This document shows positions 1-12,003 of a stretch of DNA of 64,000 nucleotides, in pieces. The stretch is from Exophiala sp. HKRS030 (taxonomy: Eukaryota > Ascomycota > Eurotiomycetes > Chaetothyriales > Herpotrichiellaceae): assembly GCA_023897205.1 (NCBI GenBank), contig JAHWDD010000006.1, forward strand, positions 4,154,001 to 4,218,000, in the 5' to 3' direction. Each line of letters starts with the position of its first letter. Position 1 is the stretch's first letter. Position numbers and translations under genes: made by a program. A model generated the notes under the pieces. That model ran no database searches. It was not told the origin of the DNA and saw only the letters and a list, made by a program, of their open reading frames with translations.

Positions 1-78
1 CGCAAAAACAGCGAGGAAGACTTGCAAGCAGGCGGAAGACGCCACATCAATGACGACGACGATGATGATTGGGATTAA
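1..78 (+). CDS. C-terminal end of an unidentified protein (5' truncated)
   Basis: From the first base an open frame encodes about 25 residues ending in a very acidic tail (N, six D, W, D) followed by TAA at 76-78. Such an acid-plus-tryptophan end is typical of a real C-terminus rather than random sequence, but the visible part is too short to name a family. The gene starts outside the window and runs toward the bZIP gene, so the two are convergent. Confidence 0.5.
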   Translation, partial: RKNSEEDLQAGGRRHINDDDDDDWD

Positions 79-949
79 GCGTGTCATACGTATAATTCGT
101 TGAATCTCGACATGGTGATCATGTCCTCGAACGCTTCACAACGCGGTCAGCCGAAAAATTCTTCCCTCTGCCATTCGCCAAAAGTGCTCCATACTCAGAC
201 AAGACCCCAACGACATGCCGCAATAATTTCCCTAGTTGACATGAATCCCTTCGGTGTGGTCGCAACGCAACGTTCACCACCGGCTGCACATTGTGAAGAA
301 ATCTTGCAACAGCAAATTCGCATCATGCCACTGTTTCGGGCAGCGAAAATTGCTGTGCTTAATAAGCGATGAGATAAGCAGATACTGATGCACCGATCCA
401 GCGGAATATTTCCCACTGAACAAGGAGGGCTTAGAGAGTTCTGTCAATTGCATCCTAACGCGTGACCCTCGGGAATTGTTTGTTCCGAGGTATTCGATAT
501 CTCCCTTCCAGGTCTGATAAGGTATCTGAGCTTGGAGTGGGAGTTATACCCGAAATACCAACGGTCGGGTGGCCTGACTGGGATGGGTGGTTAATACGAA
601 TCTTTTGCGAGACCGAAAAATGCCGACCAACAGGCTCTGTACGACTTGACGATGATTGCGCAAGACGACTGCTGCATTCGTCAATGCAGGTGGTACGGAT
701 TCACCTCGATGCCTGCACCTTGAGTCGCGGGGTTGGTATATTACCGTAGATTTGGAGTGTGGCTCGACTGACCAGGGCCCAGAGCGCAGGTGGTCCATAC
801 TGAAGGAAGTCCTTGAATGAGCTTACTAAAGACAAGTCGAGATATAGCAACAGAATGTGCAAGATGCCGCTGTTGAAAACTTGCGAAGCTGTAGATCTGG
901 ATGTGACTCGACATGTAGGTGCTTGACTTGACGAGCTGGCAGGTGGTCT
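79..949. other. Intergenic region between convergent genes
   Basis: Between the acidic-tailed gene and the 3' end of the bZIP gene I see no convincing coding sequence. The small open frames here have no recognisable domain and no splice pattern. It probably holds the two 3' UTRs. Confidence 0.5.
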
Positions 950-2037
950 TCATATCAGCTCATCTCGCCCACCTGCAACAGCACTTTCTGCAATGGCAAT
1001 GCGAACATCTTTCTCTAGGAAGATGGGCCCTTGACCATCACATCTCGCCATTTTCTTGAGACGTTCGCAAACGTCTCCGACGTCCACTAGTCCCTTACGG
1101 AAAAGTTCGTGGGCTTGAATGTAATCCCATGTGGCTCCAGAGCCCATGATGGGCTCACCGGTCTCATCATCGATTGTGAGGGATCTGAGTGTACCGAAAT
1201 GTGCATATTTTGAGCCACTCTCATATCCAGAAGTAGCACTGCTAGAAGGAGAGCGATCCTTGGAATGTCGATCAGTTGGGACATATCCCAGTGGACCTAC
1301 CAACTCATCAGGTTCTTCCATAAAAGGGGTAGGACCATTGGAGATGGAGCCAGATGTGGCACGTAGAATCTCGTTCTCGGTTGCAATTTTGGCCAGCTCC
1401 CGTCGCAAGCGCTCATTCTCGCCGTTGAGGGTTAGAGACTGGTTTTGTAGACTGGTCAATTGGGCCTCAAGCTCTTTGACGTGTTTTTCTTTTCGTTCTC
1501 GAAATGCTCGCTGACTGAAAACACCCGAGATTCGATTAGCGCCAGTCGAGGAGTTTGGTATGATGGATTATGCACTTACGCTGCGCGATTCTGTGCCTTT
1601 CTTCGACTCTGCTGTGGAGTCATAGTATCCTTCTCTTCACTGCTGCTTCTAGCGGCACGAGGTTCGTCGGGGGTCAGATCTTTGGCAGCAACAGACAGAT
1701 TGTTCATGTCAACGTCGGGCATGGATATCATGGAACCCTGTCGTGTAGTCATGGGTGGAGACTGGGATGACAGCTGGTGGGGTTGTGCCAGAAAGGTGGA
1801 TGGATCATAGTGGAAGCTTTGTTGAAAGGCTGCAAAGGCAGCGTCATATTGATCCTTGGAGATTATGGAATTAGTTGTAGAGCGAGAAACTAGGTGTGCT
1901 TTACTCACTGTAGTAGAGGTATGTCGAAAGTCGTCTATCTGAGTGGACTGGTTCGCTGATGGGTCTGTATGTTGCATGCCGAAGAACTGATATGGCTGGG
2001 GAGCCGAGGAGAAGTATGAAAAGTCCATGTTGGACAT
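950..2037 (-). CDS. Yap/AP-1-like bZIP transcription factor (Fcr3/RsmA type)
   Basis: Nuclear DNA-binding regulator of the fungal AP-1 (Yap) group. The basic region reads KAQNRAAQRAFRERKEKHVK, with the NRAAQRAFRERK signature of Yap proteins, followed by a leucine zipper. The N-terminus begins MSNMDFSYF with a PQPYQFFGM block, and the C-terminus has a DVCERLKKMARCDGQGP block. Both resemble the Fcr3-like subfamily, which includes Aspergillus RsmA (from memory, not searched). Exons on the minus strand: 1909-2037, 1580-1854, 950-1514. The intron 1515-1579 splits the basic region, and joining GC|T restores NRAAQ. The second intron (1855-1908, GTGAGT to AAG) is 54 nt, in frame and without a stop. 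Product about 322 aa if it is spliced, 340 aa if retained. Members of this family control stress responses and sometimes secondary metabolism. No direct link to the distant catabolic cluster is shown. Confidence 0.88.
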
Positions 2038-3607
2038 GGCCGGAGAGGTGACGATCTAGCAATGGCCTTTTTGTTTGATAGCGCTTCCCACACCTATTGA
2101 TGGTCACGAAGACATATGTACGAGAAATATACGGGTGTCCTTGAATTAGATATGTCACACCTGGCGGCACTTGCCACGCAGGTATAGCTTGCAGTGACAG
2201 AGAGACCTGTGGCGAGATATTTTGTCGATCGGTCAGGCAAGGGAGTGTTATGAGGCAAAACGCTGAACCGAAGCAGGAATGAGTTGATACGAGTGGAGGG
2301 GTTTGAAGTCGCGTTTGGCAGTCTGCGATTTCGATTTCGATCTCGAGGTTTTGTAGAAGTCGTAGAGATAGAATGTGATGGGTAGGGGGGTCTGAACTAG
2401 GCCAGGAGATGTTGCTGCTATTGTAGGATTTTGGATCTCAGTGTGAACGGTGGTGGTGATGGTGGTAAAGGTGGATGAAGGCGCTGGTGAGTCGTGAGGG
2501 TTTGGGAGTGGAGAAAGATCAGCGGGGAAAGGAGAGGGTGGATATACGAGGGACTCGGTAGTGGTGGTGGTCCTTGTTGAATGGCGTGCGGAAAGTCAAT
2601 ACCAACCAACAGTTGGTTCGAATAGGTTGAGAAGAGATGGTTTACCGGTGGTTTGGAGGGTGTTGATGCTGATAGACGGGTGAAGATGTGGAAGTCGTGT
2701 TAGACGCTCTAAGTAGTCAAATTCGAGACCGAGACCGAGACCAAGAGGCAGGCATCGCAGGGTACCTTAGGTAGGTACCTACTCCGTAGTACTGAGCGAA
2801 GATCAAAATTGGTGTTGGTGCAGGGGAGTTAGGGGAGTGGGAGTGGCTAAGGAGGCAGCCCGAAGGCCCTTGGTACTTTGTCGTCGATGGTACGGTGGTA
2901 CTGTACTTGAAAGTTGGGTGCAACATACGGGGGACTTGTAGCAGTTGGGACTACATGGACTACCTAGTTATGTGACTCCCAGTCTTCGGGCGGCGGTTTG
3001 TACCCAGTCGGCGGTTAGAACCTGGCAGTTGGTGATGATTTGGGGGAGAAACTAAGTACCCAGAACTTATAGTACAGGCTCCTTAGGCTACTGCAGACTC
3101 TAGGTAGAGGCCGAGAGCCCTAACGAAAGGACTCGGAAAGACTCACGAGCCACGACTCACACGAAGCAAAGGTGGAGGGATCTGCAGACTTGCAACTTAC
3201 AAGGAATCGGGGGGCACCAAGGGGCCGGGGGGTGGCGGGGGGGCAAGAAGTGGTCAACGAAGGGGTCCTTAGGGCGCCTTCCTTTCTCCTTGAGGGCCAG
3301 CCGAGGCCAGCATTTGATTGCACCGAGTAACGACAATTCAGTCACTAAGGAATTTAGTTGGTTAGGTGCCCAAAGGAACGGCCAATTGTTTAGCTGGGTC
3401 AAGCATCAATTTATTAGCTAGTAGCTAGTTGACTACCTAGTTGACTAACTAATGAACTGGTTAGTTAGGTAATTAACCAAGTGCCTGCTGGCGATAACTT
3501 CAGGTCCCTCATACAGGGCCATGACCCTAAGCTACCGGTGCTCATCGCAGTCACATCTCACCCACGTTATAAGAAGAGAATGCCCAACTCGGCATTTGTC
3601 AATTCTT

Positions 3608-3660
3608 GAGTCTGGAATCTAGAGTCTGGAGTCTGATGTCTGGAGTCTGGAGTCTGGAAT
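3608..3660. repeat. Imperfect tandem repeat of (GA)GTCTG
   Basis: Degenerate tandem units of GAGTCTGG/GAATCTAG/GATGTCTG type, about six or seven copies in 53 bp. It is a small minisatellite in non-coding DNA. Confidence 0.8.
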
Positions 3661-3765
3661 TTTGACGATCCTCAGACTCGTGGCCCCGGGTCGACCAGAG
3701 GGTCCGAGACTGACAGGGTTAACAGGTGCAGGGGTTAATCAGACGGGTTTTGTTTGTGGCAGAGG

Positions 3766-3795
3766 GGATGGGATAGGATGGGATAGGATGGGATT
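3766..3795. repeat. Short tandem repeat GGATGGGATA
   Basis: Three near-perfect copies of a 10-bp unit GGATGGGATA lie in tandem in intergenic DNA. Confidence 0.8.
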
Positions 3796-6700
3796 GTGAT
3801 GCACAAAGATGGGGTGATGGCGTTTTCATTGTTCTCTCGGGCCTTTTTCCCAGGTTGTTTTCCTTGTTCCACTTGTATGTATTGTACTGTAGTCTGTACA
3901 TCTGTACGGGGTTTGGCAACAACCCTCGATTCTCAGCCAGTGATTGTCGTCCACGCTGCTCGGTTCCACTGCAAGTTTTTCTTCATCGACGACCCTACTA
4001 CCAAAGTGACTGGCAAATTACCTAACTCCCGGGTAGTGCCCAGTTGCCGTTGGTATACCTGGCATGCTAGCGGCCCCCAAACTCAATGGCGAATTTCCGT
4101 CGAGGAGCTTTGACAATACATCCGATGATTGGACGACTCCGGGACACAAGCAAGGTGACGGTAATGATAAGCCGCAGGAATTTGGAAGAGAAATTGAGGC
4201 CGTCTGAGGGGCTTGGGAGGGGCTGCGTGGGTTGCTGAAGGACTTGGAGAGGTAGATGTAAACTGATTGACGAGTCCGGAGATGCAGAATGACAGATTCC
4301 GAAGATGTCAAGGCGACAGGATATTGAGAATGTGGCAAGCTTTGAAAGGCGTCGACGCCAACGTCAATGGGTATCGCCGTGCAAACATAGTCGCCTCGGG
4401 TTGAGCAGACTGACACTGACCTGACTCGCTACTAACTTACTAGACATTGACCCATGACTTGGGGAGAGTCAATGTGCGGCAGAAGCAGAAGCAATATCAG
4501 GTGGTTCGGAATGGTGATATAAGGAGCAAGGAGTGCCCGGGAGGTGCCTTTGAAGCGCCTAGCAGGTGCCTAGGGTAGGTAGTACAGGTACGGGCCAAGT
4601 ACTCCGTCCTGTATGTAATCAAGGCGAAACGATGGACAATATCGGGATCAAGGTGCTGCCGTCATGCCCCATTGATTCTCACGAGTTCTAGCCTCTGGGT
4701 CAAGGAATCCACGGCTCTTCCAGTGTCACTCGTGGTCTGATTTCTGATTGCTGCGTAATGGGTGACTTTGACCCTACCCGTGCCCACCTAGGAGGTGCCT
4801 ACCCTGTCCGTCGGGGCTGTCGGGGCTCTCGGGGCTCGTGGGACGCTCCGGCAGCATACACAAAGAGTGACTTCCGTACACACATCGTCTTTTTCATGTT
4901 AGGTGTTAAGTGTTAGGTGTTGGGCACCCTTCCCAGTGCCCAGTGGTGGGTGCCTACGCCCAAGTGAACCTGGGGATCGGGATCGGCGTAACAAGCCTTC
5001 CACGCCCGAGGCACCCTTAGCCCGTTCCTTTATTCCCGGCAATGACTTGGTTCAATAAATACACTTCTCTTATAACTTTGTCTTGTCCGATCTCGATCTC
5101 GATCCCGAGAACGAGAAACAACAAGTTGCAGACTTGTAGCTAGCCAGCAGAGATAACAAGTGGACGATGGACAGTACCAATGGCCAGGCCACACCACGCG
5201 TGCTTATCAAAAAGCAGAGTAAGCCGATGCACGGCGGCGCTGTTGTTCAGGCGTCCGGCTGCAGAGTTGCTGCACCTCGACTCTGATTCTTTAACTAACG
5301 CACGAATAACCCGCCAACCAACAGGGTCGTGCAGCCAACTAACTAGTTAACACACCCAAGTTGGTTAGTTGATGCACTCCAGAGGCCAACAAACCACATC
5401 ACCATCTCTGCTTACATAGTCCTGGTTCGATCATGCACATTGATCCCATCGTTGAGCTTTCCCACGCCACTTTCAGATCTTCGCCGACTTGCTAGCCCAA
5501 TCATTGTCCAGGCGGATCTCGCACTTTTTAGGGTCCATGAGTCAGCAAACACTGTGGAGGCCTGGTCAAGGCCTGGTCAAGGTGTGGTCAAGGTCTGGAT
5601 CGCATAAATTGCCTTGTATAACACACATGCAGCTAGCGATTCGTTCACTAAGCTACTTCAAGTACCGCCTACACTACTCCGTATTTACCGTAAAAGCCTA
5701 CCACCCATGGCCCAGCTAAGAAAAAATCCAAAGAAATTTGGCGGGCACAGTAGGTATCTTGCTCGACGCCTGATCATTCTTTAACTAGCACGCTAGTCTC
5801 ATCAATTCCCTCTCGGTCTGCAAACCTGCTATGGTGACGGGTGGCTGCTGGTTGGTGACCTGACCCAACAAGAAGTGTCTCTGCACAGTCATCATATTAT
5901 CGGATTCTCCCAACGCCAACCGATTTGACGAGGACGGGAGTTCTATCGAATATCACGACTGAAGTACTTAGTTCGTTGATAATGTACTTGAAAGTTGGAA
6001 AAGGCAGAATTGATACCCTGGTGGTCCAACATGGCATTAACCTATATCCAGCACGGAGTCCTCGATAGGTGGATTGGGACACAGGAACTGGACCTACTTA
6101 CTCCCTACTCCGTACTCCATAGGCCCTAATGACAACAACCCTCGGCTCCTGAAACTGGCCCCCTCGGCCCTAAATTCCGGAGATCAGGGTCTCCTTAGGC
6201 CCCTCAGCTTGTACTCCGTAAGCATTCTTGGGCCTGCCACTTGCCTTGGGCGGTTCCCACAACAAAATTCGAACCGGTGAAAGAGAAAATAGCCGGTGAC
6301 AAGGCAGTCGCTTCTGGTTCTCCTCCTCCTCCACTAACTGACTAGTTAATGACCATTGACCCTACAGGGCCAAAGGGTCATCAAGCCCCAAGGGTCACCG
6401 CCCGCGCCCACTGCCCGCCGCCCGCCGCCCCGCGCCACGTTGCCCACCATCTTGTGGACCAGCCCACACCAGCCTCCTAAGCCCCAACTCCAAGTCCGAG
6501 TCCCCGTACTTTTCAAGGAAGCCATTTACCCGTCGCCTACCCATCACAACCGTGGTTTCTTCCCAAGATTCGTTATCACGCCGACATATCTCACAGCTCA
6601 ATAGAGTACATACCCCGGCACAGCAACAATTACTGGCTATGGATTTTGGGTGGAAATGCCCCGCCCGCCTACATGTATTCGCGGCCTCTCGGTCGCTGCT

Positions 6701-7379
6701 GACCCGTATCAGGTATGCAGTAATGAAAAAAAAATAATGACAACTGCGGCTAGATTGACTTGAGCAAGTAACTGACTACCTAGCACCGTTAAAGATCTAC
6801 TCCGTAGATTACTTTATCCAGATCTGACATTTGGAGCGATGAGATTTTCTCCACATCTTTCTGAAGCAAGTGTTCGAGGACGGCAGAACTCGCTTTGATG
6901 CTCCGGGTCCGGATGTATTCCTCTTGTCGTTCTGAAGGTGTGGCCTTGTGAGATTCGGACATGTACTTCATTGCTCCATTGAGATGCCAGGTATCTAGGT
7001 AAGTGTTGCTCATCAGCGGCCTCAAATCACCAGACTCTCACATCATGCTGGCCCGATGCCCTTGGCACTGTCCGGAATTCCGGGCCCAAAATTCGAAATA
7101 TTGGCGGTGAGCGAGATCAAGTAGTGGAGACTCGTCGAGACCTGGGTTTCGTGTCGGCTTATCAAATACGAGGTAGGTACCGACATGCGATGGCTACAAG
7201 TCTAGGTATGGGAGGTACAACTCGTCAGCGATGCGCGGATGATCTCGAAAGGTTGAGACGTTTGGAGGCAAAAAGTGCCGAAATTGCTTTTGTCCTCAAG
7301 ACGTTGCTCTGATATAGGATCAAACCTATATGCACGTCTTACAACACAAAGAGACATGGCCAACAATGGCCTGATCACA

Positions 7380-8246
7380 CTAGTCCGCATCCACCGGATC
7401 CCAATCGGTCACCAGATACTCATCTAGGTTATCCATGACCTCTATATCCTGCGTACTGATCTCAAAATGCGACACCTCACCATTCGCTCGGATACGATCC
7501 TTGGACACACTCTTGGGCAACGGAATATACCCATGCTGCAAGCTCCATCGCACCATCAACTGCGCAGGCGTGCAGCCATACTTTTCCGAAAGAGCCACAA
7601 TCGTTGGATGCTTCATTCGCAGCGCTCTGGCCAGCGGTGCATAGGCTTCGACCAGGATCCCATTCTCCTTGCAAAACGACGTGATATTCGTCCTCGTATT
7701 GAACGGATGCACCTCGATTTGGTTGACCGCAGGCAAAATCCGAGGTTTGGAATCTATCAACTCCTGCAAATGCTTGACACCGTAATTGCTGACACCGGCG
7801 GTCTTGACTTCGCCATCCGCAACGGCGTCTTCAAGAGCCTTCCAACTCGCCAACCGTGCCGTCTTGCCCCCATACGGGCTATGCAACAGGAACAAGTCGA
7901 TATATCCCAATCCACTGGTCTTGACCGATTGAGCGATTGATTTCCTCGCCGTCGCATAATTTGAATTGGATGCGAGTTTCGACGTGAAGAAGATGTCTTC
8001 GCGTGTCAAGCCTTGGGTATTGAGGGATTTGTCGTTGAGGAACGACAGGATCGCTTTCCCGCAGTCCGCTTCGTTGTGGTACATCTGCGCCGAGTCAATG
8101 CCACGATAGCCGGCTTGCAGGGCGTGTAACACGGCCGACTTGGCTTCACGGCCCGACATTTGATATACGCCAAGTTGGATCTGGGGGATGGAGAGTCCAT
8201 TTGGGAGCGGTAGCCGAGTGGACAGGTTGAAGCTGTTGGGCGCCAT
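7380..8246 (-). CDS. Aldo/keto reductase (AKR3/AKR5-like)
   Basis: Cytosolic NAD(P)H-dependent reductase of carbonyl compounds. The frame is intronless and gives 288 aa from the chosen ATG at 8246 (MAPNSF). A further in-frame Met lies at 8282, but the family normally begins close to the [13 protein letters not shown] strand. The AKR catalytic tetrad is visible: D51 and Y56 in [12 protein letters not shown]90 in FFTSKLAS, and H122 in LFLLHSPYG. The C-terminal block with [11 protein letters not shown] is the usual NADP-binding signature. Substrate is unknown; glycerol, xylose or aromatic aldehyde reductases share this fold. It lies about 5 kb from the catabolic cluster and points away from it, so membership is doubtful. 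Confidence 0.92.
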   Translation of the reverse strand: MAPNSFNLSTRLPLPNGLSIPQIQLGVYQMSGREAKSAVLHALQAGYRGIDSAQMYHNEADCGKAILSFLNDKSLNTQGLTREDIFFTSKLASNSNYATARKSIAQSVKTSGLGYIDLFLLHSPYGGKTARLASWKALEDAVADGEVKTAGVSNYGVKHLQELIDSKPRILPAVNQIEVHPFNTRTNITSFCKENGILVEAYAPLARALRMKHPTIVALSEKYGCTPAQLMVRWSLQHGYIPLPKSVSKDRIRANGEVSHFEISTQDIEVMDNLDEYLVTDWDPVDAD

Positions 8247-9216
8247 GTTCGGTTCAAGGCTTCGAACAGTAAAAATCAGCACAGAATCTCAGATTATAGT
8301 ATTCTAGGCAGATAGACACAGGAAGATCACACAAGACGATTCCACTTGGTTGACTTGATGTTTAAATGAATACTCAATGACACTTTTTTTGAGATGCTCA
8401 TTCTATCACGATGACACACACTCCCGGAACAGCATCCGGACCGAGTCTTGTGTCTCGCCGTACAGAGCGGATCATATGACCCATCAACCGCACCGAACCT
8501 CTTCCCTACCAAAATACCGAGTGTATCGCCGTGATCGCCCTATGCACCAGACCAAGTAACGAGTATGAATACAACGAAGCTCATACCTCCTGGCATCAAC
8601 TAGATCCTAGACATCCTCCCCCTGCATTTGTACATAAGAGACAGTTCCACGGCCAAAACCGTTGCGAATGAATTACTTATCGACAATGACGCCAATCATC
8701 ATCGCCAATCAAATCACCATCAACTCGGCTGACCGGGGTTGGGGTTAAGTAGGCCACGGAAGGAACTCAACATCCAGAACGAACCTCGGCAAGTTGGCTT
8801 GAATTGACCGTGGTCGAACTTCATTTCGCAGTCTCATCATTATTGTTATTATAATCAAATAATCATAACCGACTGCCCTTCTCTTCTTTTTCCTTTACTG
8901 TACCTACCTAACCACGACTCGTCCCTTCGTCTCGTCAAAATTCTTCAACCTCGATCCTCCCGTCTAGATTGTCATTGCACAAGACGTCGGCGACCATCTG
9001 ATAGACTAGATCTCGCACCGCAGCACGCCACCTCCGCAACTGCAACCTCGACTAGATCAACCCTCCCTTTCATCTCCATCCCCCTCCAATCCTTCGGCGC
9101 AAGGAATAGAACGATACATACATACATACCTATACACATAGACCGACCTCTCTAGACACCGACCCCGCACCTGTACCCTCTACCCTCCATCCACCACCAC
9201 TAGACCTCCCCAAAAA
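8247..9216. other. Divergent promoter region, aldo/keto reductase and cytochrome b5
   Basis: No gene is visible. The half next to the cytochrome b5 gene (about 8870-9210) is strongly C/T-rich, as is common for promoters and leaders of well-expressed fungal genes, and includes a short CATA repeat near 9116. Confidence 0.5.
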
Positions 9217-9550
9217 ATGTCCAAAACATTCACCGTCGCCGACGTGGCCAAGCACGACCAAAAAGCCAAAGAACTCTACATCATCGTCGACAGCAGCGTC
9301 TACGACGTCACAAACTTCGTCGACGAACATCCCGGTGGAGCGAAGATCCTCAAGCGTGTCGCGGGAAGGATGCCAGTAAGCAGTTCTGGAAGGTATGTTG
9401 TTCGATTTTCTAGATAATGGCGGTTGATGTGCCGGAGAAAGGGTCAATTTGCTAATTCGTTGTGGATTCTAGTATCACAATGAGTCGGTGCTGAAGAAGT
9501 ATGGTGCCAAGCTGAAGATCGGCGAGGTGGGCGATAAGGCCAAGTTGTGA
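9217..9550 (+). CDS. Small cytochrome b5-like heme protein, apparently frameshifted
   Basis: Soluble single-domain cytochrome b5 of about 84 residues, an electron carrier for oxygenases and desaturases. Exon 1 starts MSKTFTVADVAKH and reaches the heme motif DEHPGGAKILKRVAG. The expected continuation KDASKQFWK is present but one frame away: a G appears to be missing in the GGG run at 9363-9365. The intron then runs 9393-9472, and exon 2 (9473-9550) encodes YHNESVLKKYGAKLKIGEV and ends KAKL. With the frame restored, the axial histidines of HPGG and YHNE lie 23 residues apart, as in classical cytochrome b5. Without it the frame stops at about 9417. An alternative donor GTAAGC at 9376 would rejoin the frame but remove six residues of that spacing. 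Either a sequence error or a recent lesion. Confidence 0.8.
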
Positions 9551-10628
9551 GATGATTCATGTTTGTTTGTACGGCGGTGCAGTGGTTGCAGTCGTACCAC
9601 ATCACCAAGACGGAGATCTGTGTCGTCGCGGTGTAGGACCATGTATGGACCGACTCTTCACGCTGGAGCTACGACTCGGGGTGGCAGGTCGGCCCGGAGA
9701 GAGTGCGGCCGTGAGATGTGCACCATTTGCAAAGATAGTTTTTTGGCTGGTAAAGCATCATCACATTTGGTCTTGGAACCCCCGGGGTTTAGTGTCCCCC
9801 TTGATGAACTCGACGAGACGATTTAATCAAGGGGATCTTTTGATTTTTCACCAAGGCGAACAGATCGTTAATGTACAGGTTTGTTTGCTTGGTCGGTCTG
9901 CAGACTACATTAGACCGCTTTGTTTAGATCAATGAACAATAATGCACATTTAGTGTTAGTTTATTGATAGTAGACTCGTGAGCCTTGTAGCAAAATTCTA
10001 TACACGGGTTATTGATTGCCTCTCAGAGGGTCAATGCCAATCGACTCTAACGACCACATTTCGCGTCATGTCCGTGATCACTGTTGCGTTTCTGGCAACA
10101 CAACACGCAGAGACTCAGGACTCAGCACCTCGACCAACATCGACGATCTTTCTTTCCATGGGACCTGTAGAGTCGAAATTGACAAGCCTTCCGCCCCTGA
10201 AAGACCGTTTCCGATTCGCAAGACCGGAATATCGCGCACGTGGTGATTGACCGACGCGGAGCAATAGCTGCGGCATCCGGGACTGGTGATCTGTCGATGG
10301 TCTAGGTGTGCTATGCCGGCGAGACACTTTTCTCCCATGAGACAGACAGGGAGAGAGAGCCACAGTGCCAACGTCGCCACTCCTCCAGCTTCGTAGACTC
10401 GTACGCTATGATGCTCGGGCATTTGCACTTGCACCCCGTGACTGATAGGTTCGGTCCTTCAAAGCAGTCTTGTCATGGACATCGGCTGACACGGTCTGTC
10501 TGACTGACTGGTTGGCTGACTGACTGATTGACTGACTTGCTGACTTGCTGATTGGTTGATTGCTGAACCATCACCTCGAAGCCAATTTGATGATATCAAT
10601 TCGAACCCATCGCAAAGGCGCTATACTT
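9551..10628. other. Intergenic region after the cytochrome b5 gene
   Basis: Holds the 3' ends of two convergent genes. I see no conserved coding sequence, only unconvincing short frames, and the GACT-type repeat listed separately. Confidence 0.5.
10496..10567. repeat. Imperfect TGACTGAC microsatellite
   Basis: About 70 bp made almost entirely of CTGA/TTGA/TTGC tetranucleotide variants (TGACTGACTGG, TGACTGACTGATTGACTGAC and similar) just beyond the 3' end of the coiled-coil gene. Confidence 0.85.
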
Positions 10629-12003
10629 TCACCTATCACGAAGCACGCGCTCCAACTCCGCTCGCGCGTGATTGATAGCATCCTCCAACTCACGTACGTG
10701 ATCACCATCCGCTGCTTTCTTCTCCAGTGCCGTCGCGACGTTCTCCACAGCACTGGCTCCTCTCGACGCTGCGTCGCGCGATGCAGCTACAGCTTGCGCT
10801 ATAGCGTCAGACGACCGATCTTGCAGTCTCGCGATTTGCGTCTCGATGCGTTTGGTCAGCTGCGCCGCTGTGCACGTCGGGTCCGGCGGGATGTTTAGAT
10901 GGGTCAGCAGAGCTGTCATTGTGGTGGGAGACAGGGTTTCGAGTTGATGTGTATTCGGCCTCTGTGACTTCGGTCGCGGTTGAGGTTGGTGTTCGGAGTC
11001 CATGGCTTGGGATCTTTGGACGAGATCGCCGATCATGTGGCGGTGCGATGCGAGTCTTTCTAGGTTGGTGGCGAGTTGGGCTAGCGAGGTTGTGAGGTTG
11101 GAGAGTTGAGAATGGATCTGCGTTCGTTTGGTTAGTTATGTGAGTCTCGCATGTGCACGCACACGGCACGAGTCTGGGTTCCACATACTTTCGAGGCGGT
11201 CGCTTGACCTTCTCGCTCCAAAGCGGTTTCAATATGATTGAGAGCGGTGGTGATCGGTTTTTCATATTGTTGGGCAATCATCATCGTCACAACATCGTCA
11301 ATCTCGGAGTACAGGGTTCCGAGGTCTTGCTGGACATCATTGGCGGTCTCAAGCGTGGGTTCACCGGATGGATTCCGGTCTCGTGATTTCTCTAGACTCT
11401 GTAGATACGTGCAGTCGAGGTGATCTTTGATCTTTTGGACCTGGAAATAGTGGAGAGCTGTTGTGAGATCTTCGAGTCGTTTCTTTGTTTGACTGATGTC
11501 AAGTGGGGTAGTTGATCGTCCTGCTGAAAGACTGTTCAAGTCCTCTAGAATACGATCGTCTGAATTCAACAGTCTCGGGATCTCAGAATGCGTGAACTTC
11601 ACTTCTCGTTCTAGTTTATCTTGCTCGGCCAGGAGCTCGGTTCTCAATCGGTCAAGAAGTTGCTCATTCTGCGAAGATTGTCAGTCGATTCTACCATGAA
11701 AGTCTAGCGACGTACAGCAAATGTGACATGTTGGATCTCAGCTGCTTGTCGCTGGCTCAAATAGTTTGCATGACTAGCCTCACGGTCTCGGGTGGTCCCC
11801 GCAATTGCACTGGAGGATTTGATGGTCGCTATTTGCGACTCCAGGATTTTTGTTCGTTGCACAATGCTGCGGGTTGACGCGTCGAGAGCAGCAGTCGCCC
11901 TTCGAAGTTCGTCTTCTGTCGGTGGCATGACAAGAGCAGCAGGGGCGGTGTCTGAGCCAATTTCAATCCCGCTCTGAGGCTCCTGTCGAGTCCAGATCAT
12001 CAT
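10629..12003 (-). CDS. Coiled-coil protein of unknown function
   Basis: Exons 11716-12003, 11189-11668 and 10629-11117 join through two phase-0 introns (11669-11715, 47 nt; 11118-11188, 71 nt) to give 418 aa. I do not recognise the family. Long heptad-like stretches rich in E, K, L, Q and A occur at roughly residues 30-90, 100-160, 230-300 and 360-415, separated by a Q/P-rich linker near 310-330. There is no signal peptide, membrane segment or catalytic motif. The make-up resembles structural or scaffold subunits (spindle, kinetochore or vesicle-tether type), but that is only an impression. The introns and consistent reading frame argue that the gene is real. Confidence 0.75.

Larger units (their letters stand above)
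2038..7379. other. Long repeat-rich intergenic region upstream of the bZIP gene
   Basis: About 5.3 kb without a gene I can support. It contains five exact copies of the 9-mer TACTCCGTA (2780, 5675, 6106, 6212, 6798), runs of TAGT/AACTA-type repeats around 3413-3480, two short tandem repeats, G-rich stretches near 3225-3245, and C/G-rich DNA at 6395-6470. Short open frames (for example 6789-7025 minus) show no recognisable domain. The part nearest 2038-2700 is probably the bZIP promoter and leader. Confidence 0.55.

Noticed and set aside
6789..7025. Minus-strand frame of 78 codons with a helix-like C-terminal half
   Set aside because: No homologous motif, no upstream exon that joins in frame, and it sits in repeat-rich spacer DNA.
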